64,000 nucleotides of DNA from Hypoxylon rubiginosum. Its lineage: Eukaryota > Ascomycota > Sordariomycetes > Xylariales > Hypoxylaceae. Positions 11,251 through 23,012 of the stretch are shown one piece after another. Position numbers and translations under genes: made by a program. Every line of letters starts with the position of its first letter. Within the stretch, counting starts at the first letter, position 1. Under the pieces are notes generated by a model. The model did not search any database. It saw nothing but the letters and a program-made list of their open reading frames with translations, and had not been told where the DNA came from. The stretch is taken from positions 434,001-498,000 of the forward strand of contig CADCXA010000044.1 in assembly GCA_902806565.1 (NCBI GenBank), written 5' to 3'.

Positions 11251-13049
11251 ATGCACACCAATACAGAACGCAGGATATTTAGCCATTCAGGGAACTTTTT
11301 ATGTCATACCTCTGGCCCTATTGATAGAAGTCCCCCTGACGAAGAGCTGGCGGGTCCTGTTCAACCTGACAACGTGCGCACATCCTCCGACTCTCCGAGG
11401 CACACAACATTCACCGTGTCGCATATGTTGTAGCGAAGCGACGCTGACGTCCGAGTGCCTAAGAGCAGCAACCGTGGGTAACAGGGGGCAACGCATTCCT
11501 AAGACGAGAGCGGTATATACCGCTGTCCCGCTATGCTGCACATGCTGTTGCACAGTCCCGGGGCTTTCTGTAGCATACAGCTTCCCCTGAAGCGAGACAC
11601 CCGACTGCCGGCGCCAGCACGCGGTACATCGCCATGCAAGGTCCCATGAGGCTCAAGCCGGACCCATGCACCGTCAAACCACCATGTAATTGAGAGGGGC
11701 AGACACAAACGCAACATCAACATTCCACGATAGGTGTAACCTAAGTCAAGTGACGGGCCGCCTTATCGAGCTCTTATCAAGTTTTCAATCCAGTTTCTTC
11801 TACTTGGCTCTCTGGAATGGATATCTCCGCGATGTTCCGCAAGCCGGAACAAGAGCTGCGCCGTCGACTTCTCTCCGTCGTCCACATAGTCCACCACGGC
11901 AACATCTAACAGTTTTCAATTGGCTTTCATAATTAACAAGACGAGTTTAAAATTAGGCGTGTGCAACCAAGTAATTACAAAACGGCTGTTAAAAGACGAT
12001 GATCAACCTCGGCGCTCAGCTGACGCGCGCCTAGATGCCGTGCCCGTTTATAGTGTGCCGCAGGAGGAACTTGAGAAGCATCTTCTGCTCCATTTCCATG
12101 AGCCATACAACTTCGGAGATGAACCCGCTGTTGACGAAGAGGCACTCATCGCCCGTCGCAAGGTGCACGCGGACGAACGCAGGGGCCACGTCGACGGGGT
12201 TCTTCTGGATGAGACCCGGGCCAGGCGCGTGCGGTTGATCATTTTAGACGATGCATATATGGCCTGCAGTTTAATAACGAGTTCCTATATCGTTGGTAAA
12301 AGTCGGCTTTAGGTAAACGATTTGTGTTAGCTTGGTTTTCGCGAGGAGGGCTGATTTGGGGTTGTGATTCCTCGTACACAATATCCATCGAGGCAAGTAT
12401 GGTATCTCCACCCGCATCAGGTCACTGTAGTGGCCTGAGCCTGGCGTATCCTGGCTGCTGGGTCCATAACTGACACCCTAATGCAGAGTCTAGTGCTGGG
12501 CTTCTGATCGATGAACCTGGTAAGATCAGAAATGACACGGACGTCTAGACACGATCCTCGGATATAGGATCCTGAGTTATACGATGTCCCCAGAAGCAGA
12601 TACACTCGATGCACTGAGTAGACAATCGCCTACTAGTAAGGACTTGGGCGAAGATTAGATAAGTTCGAGTATTGCGAAAGGTACAAATTTGGTATTATAA
12701 CGTTAATATGTGTTAGAGATTGGTCCTATTATTGCTGCAGCTGCGGAGATGTATACCCAAGTACGATATATATTTTCTAAGCGAGAAGAAGTTGGAATGT
12801 TAAAGTAGGTGGAAGGCAGATCGGAGAGGAAAGCAGGAATAAACATTGTGAATACACAACTTTTCAGCATGACTTGAGTGATCGGGCTGCACTAAACACG
12901 GAGTCTTAAAGCGTGGGCACTTGATGGCAGTCGTTTCAGGGAAACGAAAAGAAGCAACTCTCATGATTAGCCCTAGGTAGGTATGTGCCTTGCCTATCTA
13001 TCCCCGTGTCAACTCTACCCCTTGCCATAGCAGTAGGCAGAGACCTCCT
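11251..13049. other. Intergenic, gene-poor
   Basis: Apart from the TauD-like relic at 12028-12240, nothing in either strand resembles a gene. Short ORFs here are small, unlinked and unrecognisable. Confidence 0.5.
12028..12240 (-). pseudogene. Relic of a TauD/TfdA-family dioxygenase (C-terminal fragment)
   Basis: Minus-strand translation from 12240 to a TAG at 12028-12030 gives a fragment of about 70 codons. It contains DVAPAFVRVH, then TGDECLFVNSGF, then LMEMEQKMLLKFLLRH. This follows the C-terminal region of fungal alpha-ketoglutarate-dependent sulfonate/taurine dioxygenases, which carry a 'P(V)VRVHPVTGEKALFVN.GF' block and then 'E...LL.FL..H'. The C-terminal His-Arg region expected before it is lost: the frame upstream of 12240 does not continue the homology. 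No catalytic HxD is present. It is therefore a decayed fragment. The family call rests on remembered consensus, not a search. Confidence 0.5.
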
Positions 13050-14375
13050 TCATCGTCTTCCGCAATTGTCACTTGTAAGGGGACAAGTCTTCATCTCGGG
13101 GTATGCTCTGCCCCCCTCTAAGATATATCTCTCGGTTAGCTTACAGAGATCTTCCTTCGGTACCCAATCCTCTTCAGCCACTCCGAAAGGGGGAAAGTCG
13201 AAATAAATCATTGGCCAATATTGAAGTTCCCCGTCTTCACTGCCGCCCTCGAAATGTCCTACGAGAGCACAGTAAAAATGCGGGCGCGTCAGAAACAGCT
13301 CTCTTCGCATGGCATCGAGAAGAGGGATCCAGGAGGTGCTCCTGAGATAGATGTTCTGTAGACTTAGCTCTCGAAGGGTTTCTTTGTGCTGCAATAAAAA
13401 CCCCAACAGTTCCTGTCTCTCGGAGTCAATGTTATAGAGCGAGAGAGATGTTAAATGGGTCCAAGTAAACCCTGATGGTAGGACCTGGTCGAGTGGCGCA
13501 TATCGCAACCGTTGACCATCTTCAGCTTCAGGGTTATAGTTCGTGGAGTCTACACTGTCGAAACTAATATTTAACGAGTGTAACTTTGTGATGGTTGGAA
13601 GGCATTTGCGGAGTGGGCCGGTACGCATAAATTCACGGCAGTTGGTATTCCTGTCGTAATCGGAGCGTGGATCGATGGTGAGATCGAGGGATTTGAGGTT
13701 AGCGATGGGTTGAAATATGGTGTGGAGTTGGGTGTCTTGGTCGAAAAACTGCCAACCAATATGAACAACTGTCAAAGTCTCCAGGTGAACTTTAGCATCC
13801 GACAGTGCCCGCAGTAGTGCTCCAAAATGGCGACTCCCAGCATCGAGATTTATGAGATCGGTGCTGTATCGGAATTCATTGCATTCGTCCATGATGCCTT
13901 TCATGTCTATAACTGTCCAAATGTCGCCGCAGTATAATGTGAAGTCTCGAAGTCGTGGAAATCGGGGGAGTGCGGATAGAAACAATTGGTAGTCCTTGTC
14001 TTCTTTCATGATACTATCTTGCTCATCGAGGAGGGTTGAGTACCGGTGGTATCCTCCAGGAGGCGGGCGAAAATCATCATCATCATAGGCGCCAATTGTA
14101 AACTGTTCATAGTCGGTCTCGTCGTATATCAGAGGGTATAGAGTGATTGGGGCATATTCCAGTGACGTAAGACCGCGAGCAAGTTGGTTTGAACTCGAGA
14201 GGGTGACTAGCTTCTCAAAATAATTGTTTGTCATGAACATGAACAGGTTGGCAGGACGGATGTATTCTGCGCCGACATTTGAGTACGCTTTGCAAACGAG
14301 ACGGAAGTTCGTAACGTCGTGCTCGCCCAAGTAGGAGCAGATTTGTCTTACCAACTCTATGGTGAGCGGGCCCAT
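13050..14375 (-). CDS. F-box-like protein, single exon
   Basis: 441 residues, uninterrupted. The N-terminus reads MGPLTIELVRQICSYLGEHD, then VTNFRLVCKAY, a compact F-box (L..E....I..YL....L..FRLVC). The remainder has repeated Leu-rich strands (LTSLSLYNID, LRELSLQNIYL, LKSLDLTID) suggesting an irregular LRR-type substrate-binding fold. F-box proteins link Skp1-cullin ubiquitin ligases to targets; the target here is unknown. The start at 14375 is the first ATG and sits directly before the F-box; a longer in-frame stretch upstream lacks an ATG. It closely resembles the many lineage-specific F-box genes of filamentous fungi. Confidence 0.8.
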   Translation of the reverse strand: MGPLTIELVRQICSYLGEHDVTNFRLVCKAYSNVGAEYIRPANLFMFMTNNYFEKLVTLSSSNQLARGLTSLEYAPITLYPLIYDETDYEQFTIGAYDDDDFRPPPGGYHRYSTLLDEQDSIMKEDKDYQLFLSALPRFPRLRDFTLYCGDIWTVIDMKGIMDECNEFRYSTDLINLDAGSRHFGALLRALSDAKVHLETLTVVHIGWQFFDQDTQLHTIFQPIANLKSLDLTIDPRSDYDRNTNCREFMRTGPLRKCLPTITKLHSLNISFDSVDSTNYNPEAEDGQRLRYAPLDQVLPSGFTWTHLTSLSLYNIDSERQELLGFLLQHKETLRELSLQNIYLRSTSWIPLLDAMRRELFLTRPHFYCALVGHFEGGSEDGELQYWPMIYFDFPPFGVAEEDWVPKEDLCKLTERYILEGGRAYPEMKTCPLTSDNCGRR

Positions 14376-15017
14376 GGTTGACTGGTTGTTGGATGGAGCT
14401 GATCGAATGCTGGTGGGTGTATGGAAATATGGAGGTAGTTCCACTGGAAAGATGTAGGCTCAGGGTACGGGTCCTAGGTTGTTCGGTTGTCAATGAGCTC
14501 CGTGGTATATGCGTGTTGCGTCGAGTCTTGTAGCTTTTAATGTCGGATGCTTTCCTCGAGATTTTAAATTCAATCATCTGACTCACATTGATAGAATTAT
14601 AGACAAGCTAATTGTTTGGGAAAGAGGTATCTAAGGTAAGTTGATTAGGACAGTGCTGTGGAGAGTGAGACGTAATAACCTCCATGTTGCGTTTGGATAG
14701 GTACCTGGGTACCTACAAACAATACCTGTTGTGTGCATGTCGGTACCCGAAACCTTACAGCACCTACAAACGGCATCAGTTATTACACTCATCCGCCCTA
14801 GGAAAATACCGTCATTTATCATGCTTCCGATTAATAGGAGGTAGTAATATGCCAGAGGAAGACCACCCTATGAAGTCAAAAAGGAACAACCCCGACGGTA
14901 CCTTCGACTGGCCGCCTCCTATCAAAATGCCCATGACCACGCCGCTCTAATGTGCATTTACCTGCGTGCATGGAACCTCAAACAAGCCAGTCGTAACTCA
15001 ATGTAGCTATTTACCAT
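14376..15017. other. Intergenic between the F-box gene and the MFS gene
   Basis: This is the 5' flank of the F-box gene and 3' flank of the transporter. A TACCTGGGTACC variant of the dispersed motif lies near 14700-14718. No gene is supported. Confidence 0.55.
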
Positions 15018-17248
15018 TCAGTGGGCGAATCGAAAATCAAGCCTCCTAGAACCCTGCAGCTTGGTCGTCTTCCTGTATTCGATTTGCTGCTCCTCGGTCA
15101 ACGCCTTCCAAACGCGTTCCTTCTGCTTGTTCCTCCAGACGTAGTAGAGCTTCGTCAGCAAGAACACCAGGATCGCGACCAAGTTGATCAAGAGCAGCGT
15201 TGTGTTGCCCCGGCGGTACAGCGGCTTGTCGTCGTCACGGTAGATGTAGGAAGCATATACGTTCCCGGCCTGGACGCTCATCTGATGACGTGTTAGCTAG
15301 GTACCCCGTTCCAACACGATGTTGAGGCCGTCTTACATTATACAGGGCTGCGGATACTGTCCGGGTGCCGACGTTGTTGGAGTTCTTGGAACACCAGCCA
15401 ACAAGAATCGCATCTGGAAAACTGTCAACTCGAGGTGGAGTGTGGTATGTAAGGCGGAATACGAACGGCAATAGGGGTAGGATAGCAAGGTCATGAGGAT
15501 TCCGTAGGTGCCCCATCTATCTTCAACCACCCCCGACCAAAATCGCAGGGCGAATATACACGGTAGAGTCCAAAGGGGCTGCACGATAGCCACCAGTGAC
15601 CTTTCGTTGAACCTCTCCGATAATCTAGTCAGTAGGAGGAGGTTGACAATGTGCATAATGTCCTAGGTAGAGTTAGCAAACTCAGGGGGGCTGACAATAG
15701 GTAGTGCTTGAAAGCTTACCGCCGGAATGGTTAGGACATTGGTATTGAACGTGCTAAATCCAAGGGATCGAAGTGTGAGAGTAATGTAATTCTTCGGCGG
15801 TGACTGTGGAACATAAGCACAGAAGCCAATTGCGTACAGAGGCCATAGATCGTAGTCTTTCAACGCTTCCCACAATCGCTTGGGTGTCAGTGCCTGGCGA
15901 TTGTGCATGTCTCCCTTAGAAGGATCGTCGCGAAGTACTCGATTAACGATAATCGCCTCCTCTCGCTCCGTAAACCAGCCTTTCGGGCGGAACCATGTCT
16001 TGGTCTGTACTGCGGATGCCGGCATCATGAAGAATGACGCGACGCCTACGCACAGCGTGATAACGCCCTCGAGTAGGAACAGCCATCGCCAACCTTCCCA
16101 ACCGAAAACGCCTCTTAAATGCAATAGTGCGAAGGCTAGCAACGAAGTGATGATGCCTGTCACTGAGAGCGTGGTCCAAAAGTAGCTGAGTCGTATTGGG
16201 AGCTCACGTGATGTATAGAAGTACGAAAGCCAGAGAACTAGGTCGGGAATAAAACCTCCCTAGATGCTGATTTTAGAACAAGAACATGGCCTATGGGATG
16301 TGTCAACTAGGGTGCTCTACCTCGAGAAAACCAAGCAAACTCCTGGTCAAGAGGAAGGATCCACGGCCAGTCAGGGCACATTGCGAAATAGCGACGAATG
16401 ACCACAATACCATCTGCATAGGGATCCATCGATCGGGGCCCACGGCCTTAGAGATGAGCTGCGAGGGTAGCTCAGCAAATAAAAAGGAGACTAAGAAAAT
16501 GGAATGTCCATAGTTGTAGTCTATGCTCTGTTAGTAAGGTCACGTTCATCAGTGTTGCAACTCAAGACTTGAATGAAACACATGCGCGAGCCGGGTTTTA
16601 TGATCTCAATAACAAGATGCAGCAGTTCGTACCATTGGTATCCAGGCCAAGGTCGTCTAGCATGTTATCAGAAACGGCTTGGGAGAGGTTGCCACGATCT
16701 ACTTGTAAGCCGAAGAACATCACGCACTGGGCCAGGCCGGGATGTCAGCAACTTTCGGCGTAGGCGAGTAGACGGCTTCATACCGCCCATAAGCAGACTT
16801 TCCAGTCAAGCTTTCGAACCAGCTCCCTTTCTTCTCTGGCTGACCACTCGAGCTTCGGGTTGAAGGCATGCCTACACTCATATTGGCAGTTCTCGTAGAC
16901 CTGCCGCCAGTACTCCGCAGTTTCCGTATCTAGAAAAGGATTGTCGGACCCCACTACAGGATCTTCAACCCGAAGGCTTTCGCCGAGCAGGGAGCTAGAA
17001 CTCCGACTGGAGCCGGAATCTAACGATCCATAGGTCTTTTGCTCCTCGGGATCATCCGGGGCGAGTGGTCGATATGACATCTTGGTGGAGGGCCGACGAC
17101 GCGTTGGGAGGGTGGAGTCTACGGCATTCAAGTCTGATAGTTCAAGACTTAAAAAATCGTCGTCAACAAGAGAAACGCTAGACGAAGGAGAAAAGGTCAG
17201 CTCAAGCGAGCTTCTTTTCAAACTCGTCGTGTATCTAGAAGATGACAT
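15018..17248 (-). CDS. MFS transporter, anion:cation symporter type (allantoate/nicotinate permease-like), 7 exons
   Basis: Minus-strand exons: 17248-16784, 16726-16633, 16520-16321, 16259-15720, 15662-15467, 15413-15337 and 15281-15018 (611 residues). Introns are 57, 112, 61, 57, 53 and 55 bp; every junction keeps frame. Hallmarks in order: a hydrophilic Ser-rich N-terminal tail, [11 protein letters not shown] joined to [23 protein letters not shown] joined to [32 protein letters not shown] joined to [20 protein letters not shown], and [16 protein letters not shown] near the end. This is the Dal5/Tna1 (ACS) family of plasma-membrane permeases for small organic anions such as allantoate, nicotinate or biotin precursors. 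The substrate cannot be read from sequence. The intron at 15466-15414 uses a weak GTTCGT donor but is required to restore the reading frame. The N-terminal tail of about 150 residues is longer than usual. Confidence 0.93.
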
Positions 17249-18532
17249 TCCAGCTGGTCGGTACCCCCTGGGGGGCACGGTATTTTTAATATCGGCCGCA
17301 ATTCATAATGCGATAGTGTGTCAGGAGGCATTGGAAATAGGTGGGATGGATGGCGTGCTAGTCGCTGCTCACGCGGGCTCTTTAGGCGTCGCGAATGGAT
17401 GTCGACTTATTCCTACTAGCGAAACGCTGATCCTGCAAGTGCTGAATGAGGTTGCCAACCAAACCGCGTCCCGCAATGCGGGAATGCTACATCTAAGCTG
17501 TCAGGCTGTTAGGACTCGGATGGGAATCTAGCGATAGTAGCCAAGATGGTCCATCTTGTTATCTCCATCGAGAAGATACACTAATACGAATGACGCTTTT
17601 CATATATAGGTCACACCTCACCTATCACGCAGTAAAGGCTGGCGAATGGCATCACAAGATACGTGATTGGGTGATTGTGGTTCAGATTTCACCATCCTCT
17701 TGATTTGCACCGCCATATCTCGTCCAGCTCCTCTTGCACCAGCCACCAAATGACGACTGCGCCATCAAGAACGGAAAAAGGATTTGACGAATTCCGATTT
17801 AGTCAGGGGTCCCAAGGTCTTTAGCCCCGAGGTCCACTTTGCCATGTGATGTCGTCATACCTATTGAAATCTGACAGTATGACAGATTTCTGGCTAAATC
17901 GGTCAAGAGTTTCAATACGAGCGCCAAGATCGTTTCACGCCCACTTGTCCACTATTGCTTAGGACTTCCGTCCACTCACCTGTTCTCATAGCCGCAAATC
18001 GTTACCAAACCGCACTTCCAAACAATGGGACCTTGCTACACAGCCTACTACTCGTACTGTACGAGGCAGCGAAGGTTGCCCCTTCTCGGCGTTGGCTTGC
18101 ACAGCCGCCTTTGGCCTTTGCGAATTCGCTAAACACTGTCTCATGTCTCACTGTTTCGACTGTCTGGAAAAGTCGTATGCTTCTTGTTCGTGGTAAATTA
18201 CCGATTTTTAAACCTGCTGTTTCCATCCTACTGCTCGGTCTGCTCGGTGTCCTTCTAATCTCTTGTACTATCAATCGTCACTTGGTTTTTGTAACTTCCG
18301 CGTATCGAATTCCTCGCTACTGTCCTTTCGTTTGACAAATCACACTTGAAAAAGATTACGATCGCTTGCCTTGGTTTCTATTTAGTCTTCTCGGTGTTGC
18401 CTGTACTTCCATCGCATCCGTCTACTCGTTTGTTCTTTTCTTGGCTGGCCAGAGAAAAGTAGAATATTAATCAACGCCATCGACTCTCTCCAACTGAGAC
18501 CACATTCCATCGAAATCTCCAAACCGCCCACA
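17249..18532. promoter_or_regulatory. Divergent promoter region (MFS minus, CFEM plus)
   Basis: 1.28 kb between the starts of the MFS and CFEM genes. Upstream of the CFEM start (18350-18530) is strongly pyrimidine-rich, as in many expressed fungal promoters. The plus-strand ORF at 17955-18335 has no ATG start and no recognisable domain, so no gene is called. Confidence 0.45.
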
Positions 18533-19042
18533 ATGCAATTCATTGCCGTCTCCCTTTCCCTGTTCGCCGCCGCCGTTGCGGCTCAGAACTCGACGCTTCC
18601 AGACCTCGTTTCCGACTTGCCGCCGTGCGCCGCGAGTTGTCTCAGCAGTAGTGCGCAAGACGTCGGGTGCGCGACGACGGACTTCACATGTCTCTGCGGG
18701 GACAAGCGCCAGGACTTCATCAATTCCATCGGCCCTTGCATCCTATTCCGGTCGTCGTGCTCGGGGGACGAGCAAAGTGGTAAGTCGCATCGACCAGCCA
18801 AATATATATTAAAGCCTAGGTAGTCAGCTGACTTCTTGTTACCAGAACTCACCACTCTTGCTCCCGAAATCTGCAACGCAGCGACGTCCAACCCAGACCC
18901 ATCTGCCGTTGCCTCGGCTTCCAACATCCTCACCTCAGCCATCGGCACTGCGACTCCCACTTCGACGCCCGGCGCTGCTGCTAGGCCGGAGATCGGAATG
19001 GGATTAGTCGGCGCCGCCGCTCTGGCGGCTTTGGCATTGTAA
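18533..19042 (+). CDS. CFEM-domain secreted, probably GPI-anchored protein, 2 exons
   Basis: Exons 18533-18779 and 18846-19042 (147 residues). The 66-bp intron has GTAAGT and CAG, phase 1. A signal peptide (MQFIAVSLSLFAAAVAAQ) is followed by LPPCAASC, VGC, FTCLC, IGPC, SSC and EIC: eight cysteines in CFEM spacing. The Asp that often coordinates haem in CFEM proteins is not clearly placed. After the domain come a Ser/Thr/Ala/Pro-rich linker and a hydrophobic C-terminus (GLVGAAALAALAL), consistent with GPI anchoring at the cell surface. CFEM proteins bind haem or act in cell-wall integrity, and some are effectors of plant-associated fungi. Which applies here is unknown. Confidence 0.93.
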
Positions 19043-19658
19043 GGCTACTTGGCTAGTGCCTAAAGAAACTGGGAAATATGCGACATCATATTAGACCTCA
19101 CGATCATTAACGACTTGGGCATTGGGACGGATGGTTAGAAATCATAGACTAGTAAGATGGGTCGCGATCTGCGAGGGCTGGGAACAATCGGAGGTCAACA
19201 GTACATATTGAATCCTAGGCTGAGGTTCGTAAGCCTGTAACCTATTACAGACGTTTATTAATACATAAAAGTTATTTAGTATTGCTGCTGTGTTGGTGTA
19301 CAAATGTTAAACTTCATAAAGTGGCGGATAGTTACAGCTGCCGTCTAATCTACAATAAGCCTTTGGCAGCTCCGAACGCCAACCCTCGCGGTCCGTTAGC
19401 TCCGACTTCTAATTAAAACTGGAATAGTCGATTCTAAATGCGTTAGCTACCTTTTTAATACCTTTCAAGACATTGTCAGTCAGTGTTGCCTAGATACCTC
19501 CAGTCAATCTACGAGGTATGTTGATAATACGCCCACATGGACTACGAACGGTCCGAGCCGTAACACGCCTTAAACCCCTAAGATTAATACTTGAACCACC
19601 AGCTCAAGTCGCGATTCATTCGAGCGAGCCAGTAGATACTCGGGAGGGTGAATGACCT
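19043..19658. other. Convergent 3' intergenic region
   Basis: Between the CFEM gene and the STAND NTPase gene. No ORF or repeat of note was seen. Confidence 0.6.
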
Positions 19659-22600
19659 TTAATCATCGTCATTGTAGGCCGAGGGATGCTTTAACTTATA
19701 TGGGCGGCCTGGTTTTTCATCTTCGAACTTGGCCTCGAAATCCGTGAAGCATTTCTCGGAGTGCGCAAGACACTGCTTGCAGCCATTCGGTGCTCGCTCA
19801 CCATCGAAGATGTAGTCCGTGGTTTTGTCTGATGTTGATCCACCCTCAAAAAATCGATTCTCGGTCGGGAAAATTACCAGCATATCGTCTACGTCGTCGC
19901 TTGTAGGCAATGTCGGACTTTTCCCGTCGAGAAGCTGGTATAGAGGATGAAAGTGGCGAGGGAAACAGTAGGCAAGTATGTCCCTGAAATCGAGGACTCC
20001 TCCTTTTGTCCTTGCGTGTCGGACAATATCTAATTGGTAATCGACGCACATTCCTTTCAGGCCAAACATTTTAATAGGTGTGCCGTTGGACTCGTAGACC
20101 CTAACCAGGACGACGAGTCGGTTGGCGCCTATTACTTCGTAGCAAGGACCGAACTTCAAACTGAGATCTTCCCCGGCCCCGTAACGGAGGAAAAGCTCGA
20201 TTAGCTTGTATTGGCCTCCATCTCCTAGGCCGTAAGCCTGCCCGCGCCACTCCCTCCTCTCCCAACTAGATTCGGCAAATACTAGACGTGTAAAGACCCA
20301 ATTCCATAGTTGGTTTGGGATGACGATGTCGTCAGTACAGATCATCTCGATTGGCATTTTAGGAGACATCCCAGCTTCGAAAAGCATTTCCAACATTTGA
20401 AACGACCTCAGGCCCTCCGGGTTCTCGGAGATGCCGCTGAGAACCGCCCTGGCTATTTGCTTCGCAGCCTCCGGGTCTGCCGTCACGGTACGGAGATCAC
20501 ACAGTCCGTCCTTGTCGAAATACTCGACAAGCAGGGCTTGAGCAGCTATAATCATAACAATTTGGCTCGGTAATACGTCCACTTTGTGAGTCCGCCCAAA
20601 TGTCACCTTTGGTATCCTCCTGAATATGACGCTAGCCTCCAGTGGGATTGTTGGATGGCGAGTTACTCTCTCACCGTACCGCAGTGCTGCCACGCGCTCG
20701 ACGTTTTCTATAAAGGCTCGAAACCCTCTCGTTGCAGATAACCGGTTGTTCGGGGTCGGGTCGCTCCGTCGTCTATAATCATAGGTTCCAATAATTCTAT
20801 GAAGCCCATAAATAAAGGGTGAGTTTTCCTCGGACGAATTGTCCCATAGACCTTGGGGACCCGCACAATAGAAATTGTCCGTGTCTATAGACTTCGCTAA
20901 AGCGAGAAACGACTGGCAGAAACGATCGAAGTTGTTCACGTTGCCGAGATAAGATTTAATGGTGTCTCGAACATCATCTTCGCGGAGAAATTCTGCTGCT
21001 GTACTATGCATGAGTCTTACGTGCTCATCCCCCTTATAGTACTCTCTCTTCGGGGAGTATATTTCAAGAAACCCTTTGCAGCGTCCATTGATTTGGCGAC
21101 TCGTGTTGGTTGAGAACCTTCTAAGTTCCTCTTCTGATAAGGGCTGCATAGACATATTCATTGCGAAGTCTAGGTCTTTGGATAAATCACCAAGGAACTT
21201 GTACTGCAGCAAGGACCTACGTTGCGCTGTCGTGTGCTGAGCAAATGATAGTGCCTCGAATGCCTTGTGACGATCATATTCTGGGATCGAGTCGAATAGG
21301 TGCCGATATAAGTCTCTCAATTCCGCCGGGAAGGCGCTGATCTTCTTTTGGAGGTCCTGGAAATCGTCGCCGTTGAGTACGCCCTGCTCGATAGCTGCTA
21401 AGACCACACGAACCCAGAGGAACACGCCCTCGGCTTTGTCCACCATTACTTTGGCTACGGTGTTGAGCTCGTCTTTGCTGATCGAAGTAGACAAGTCGCC
21501 GATGTCATCGAAGCTATCCATAACGAAGATTTGAATGTCATCCCGCGTCCATTCTTGGATTCGAAAGCGCGGGCACTCTTTGAATCCAACTTCGAACTCG
21601 TTCCATTCCCGGCTGGACAGGCATATCTTGAGGTCGGCAGAGTTACCTGCCGTCCAGCCTATGATCTTCCGTATCAACTCGACGGGGCGTCCTTGGAACT
21701 CATCAAGCCCATCTATAAAGAAAATCATTTTGCACTTCTCGAGAACTTGGCTGTCCTTCAGTAACAGGTCGAAAGCCGTGTTAGTCGGAGTATACGATAT
21801 AAGGTCCCTGAAGTCCGACTCCCAAGCCGAGGGGAACGCAATCGGAATGAGTTCCGGTGCTGCTGTCAATATCTGGTGCAGTAAACAATTCCTAAGTCCT
21901 GCGAGGTTTTTCTGCTCCTCTTCTCCCAGTCTCCAGAAGAAAGCCTTGGCGCAGATTAGACGCTTCTCGCCTGCCCACGTCTTGAGGTATTTAATCGTTG
22001 TTTCATTTTCGCACAGAAACTTCATGAGAGTGGACTTGCCGGCTCCGGGTTTCCCTGCTATATGAAAGATGCTTCCCTTATGCGGAATACTCAACGTGCT
22101 GTCACGTCCAGCATTATCGACAACCGGTGGATCCGCCTCTTTCTGCAACCAATCTACGAACTCTCTATGCTTTTGGTATTTTGCTTCATCATGCTCAGCA
22201 GCATGTCGATGGCTCGAAAGGCTGCGTGTGTCATTTTCTGTCTCCCTATGTGCCGGGCCTTCAAGAAGCCATTGAAAGGTCTTTCGATGCGCCGGTTCAA
22301 CATTGTCGAAGCGATCATGCATCCGAGGATACCGGATACTATGTAAAATCGCATTCTGCCGCAACGGAGTCTCGACAACTTCTTGCAAGTGGCGGAAAAA
22401 GCTTCTCATGCTAGCCGAATCGACTGTTGATTTCTGCTGGAGCTTCTGTACATGGTCCCTTAGGTATAGGATGTCTTGCTGAGATCTTGTTGTACTTCGA
22501 AGTGCAATTTCCAGTTTTCTCACTAAGTCCGACCTGGATATCACTCAGTAACAGTATAATGAGTCCATGAGTAGAGAAGCTCACCGGGACATATAACCAA

Positions 22601-23012
22601 TCTGAATATTTAGCTGTCTTCTGCAGTTATCAAGGCTTGCTTGCAGCTGATCCCGCTCGTTCCTCTTTCTCATATTTCTTAGTACTGTTCTTATTATGTC
22701 GATTTTTCTTCGGGATTTCTTGATTTTAAGGCTGTCTAGTAGTAGCAACAACTTGCTAGAAAGCAGGCTGCATTGCTGGGCAAGCCGACATAGAGCTTCT
22801 TCTTCGTCGGTTAAGTCGGCCGTCGGCAAGTCATTCACCAGCCTTAGACTGAGCTCCCGCATCTCCTGTGCCACAAAAGCAGCCTCTGCGTTGGATTGCG
22901 TCGCTTCATGGCCGGATTCATGCAACTCTCTCGCCATCCCAACAACCTTATAGCCGCATTCGATGAATTGAAGTACGTTGGACGCAAGTCCAACAGCCGC
23001 TAGGGCCTCCAT
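19659..23012 (-). CDS. STAND P-loop NTPase with NACHT core (NLR-like), 2 exons
   Basis: Minus-strand exons 23012-22585 and 22533-19659 (1,100 residues). The 51-bp intron has a GTGAGC donor and CAG acceptor, phase 2. The N-terminus (MEALAAVGLASNVLQFIECG, then EL) is the fungal STAND N-terminal helical domain, with a Leu-rich coiled segment to about residue 140. Walker A GKPGAGKST begins at residue 303; Walker B is IFFIDGLDEF near 411-421; a sensor-like LKICLSSREW follows. The NACHT core is followed by a helical region typical of fungal NACHT proteins and a C-terminus with no WD40, ankyrin or TPR repeats that I can see. Fungal STAND proteins are intracellular receptors linked to non-self recognition. 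The lack of a repeat sensor suggests a short or unusual class. The start at 23012 is the ATG of the conserved N-terminal block. Confidence 0.93.

Noticed and set aside
11920..12312. 130-codon plus-strand ORF
   Set aside because: Non-ATG start and antisense to a stretch that makes better sense as a TauD-type relic on the minus strand.
17955..18335. 126-codon plus-strand ORF with a hydrophobic stretch
   Set aside because: No ATG start, no homology seen, and it occupies the CFEM promoter.
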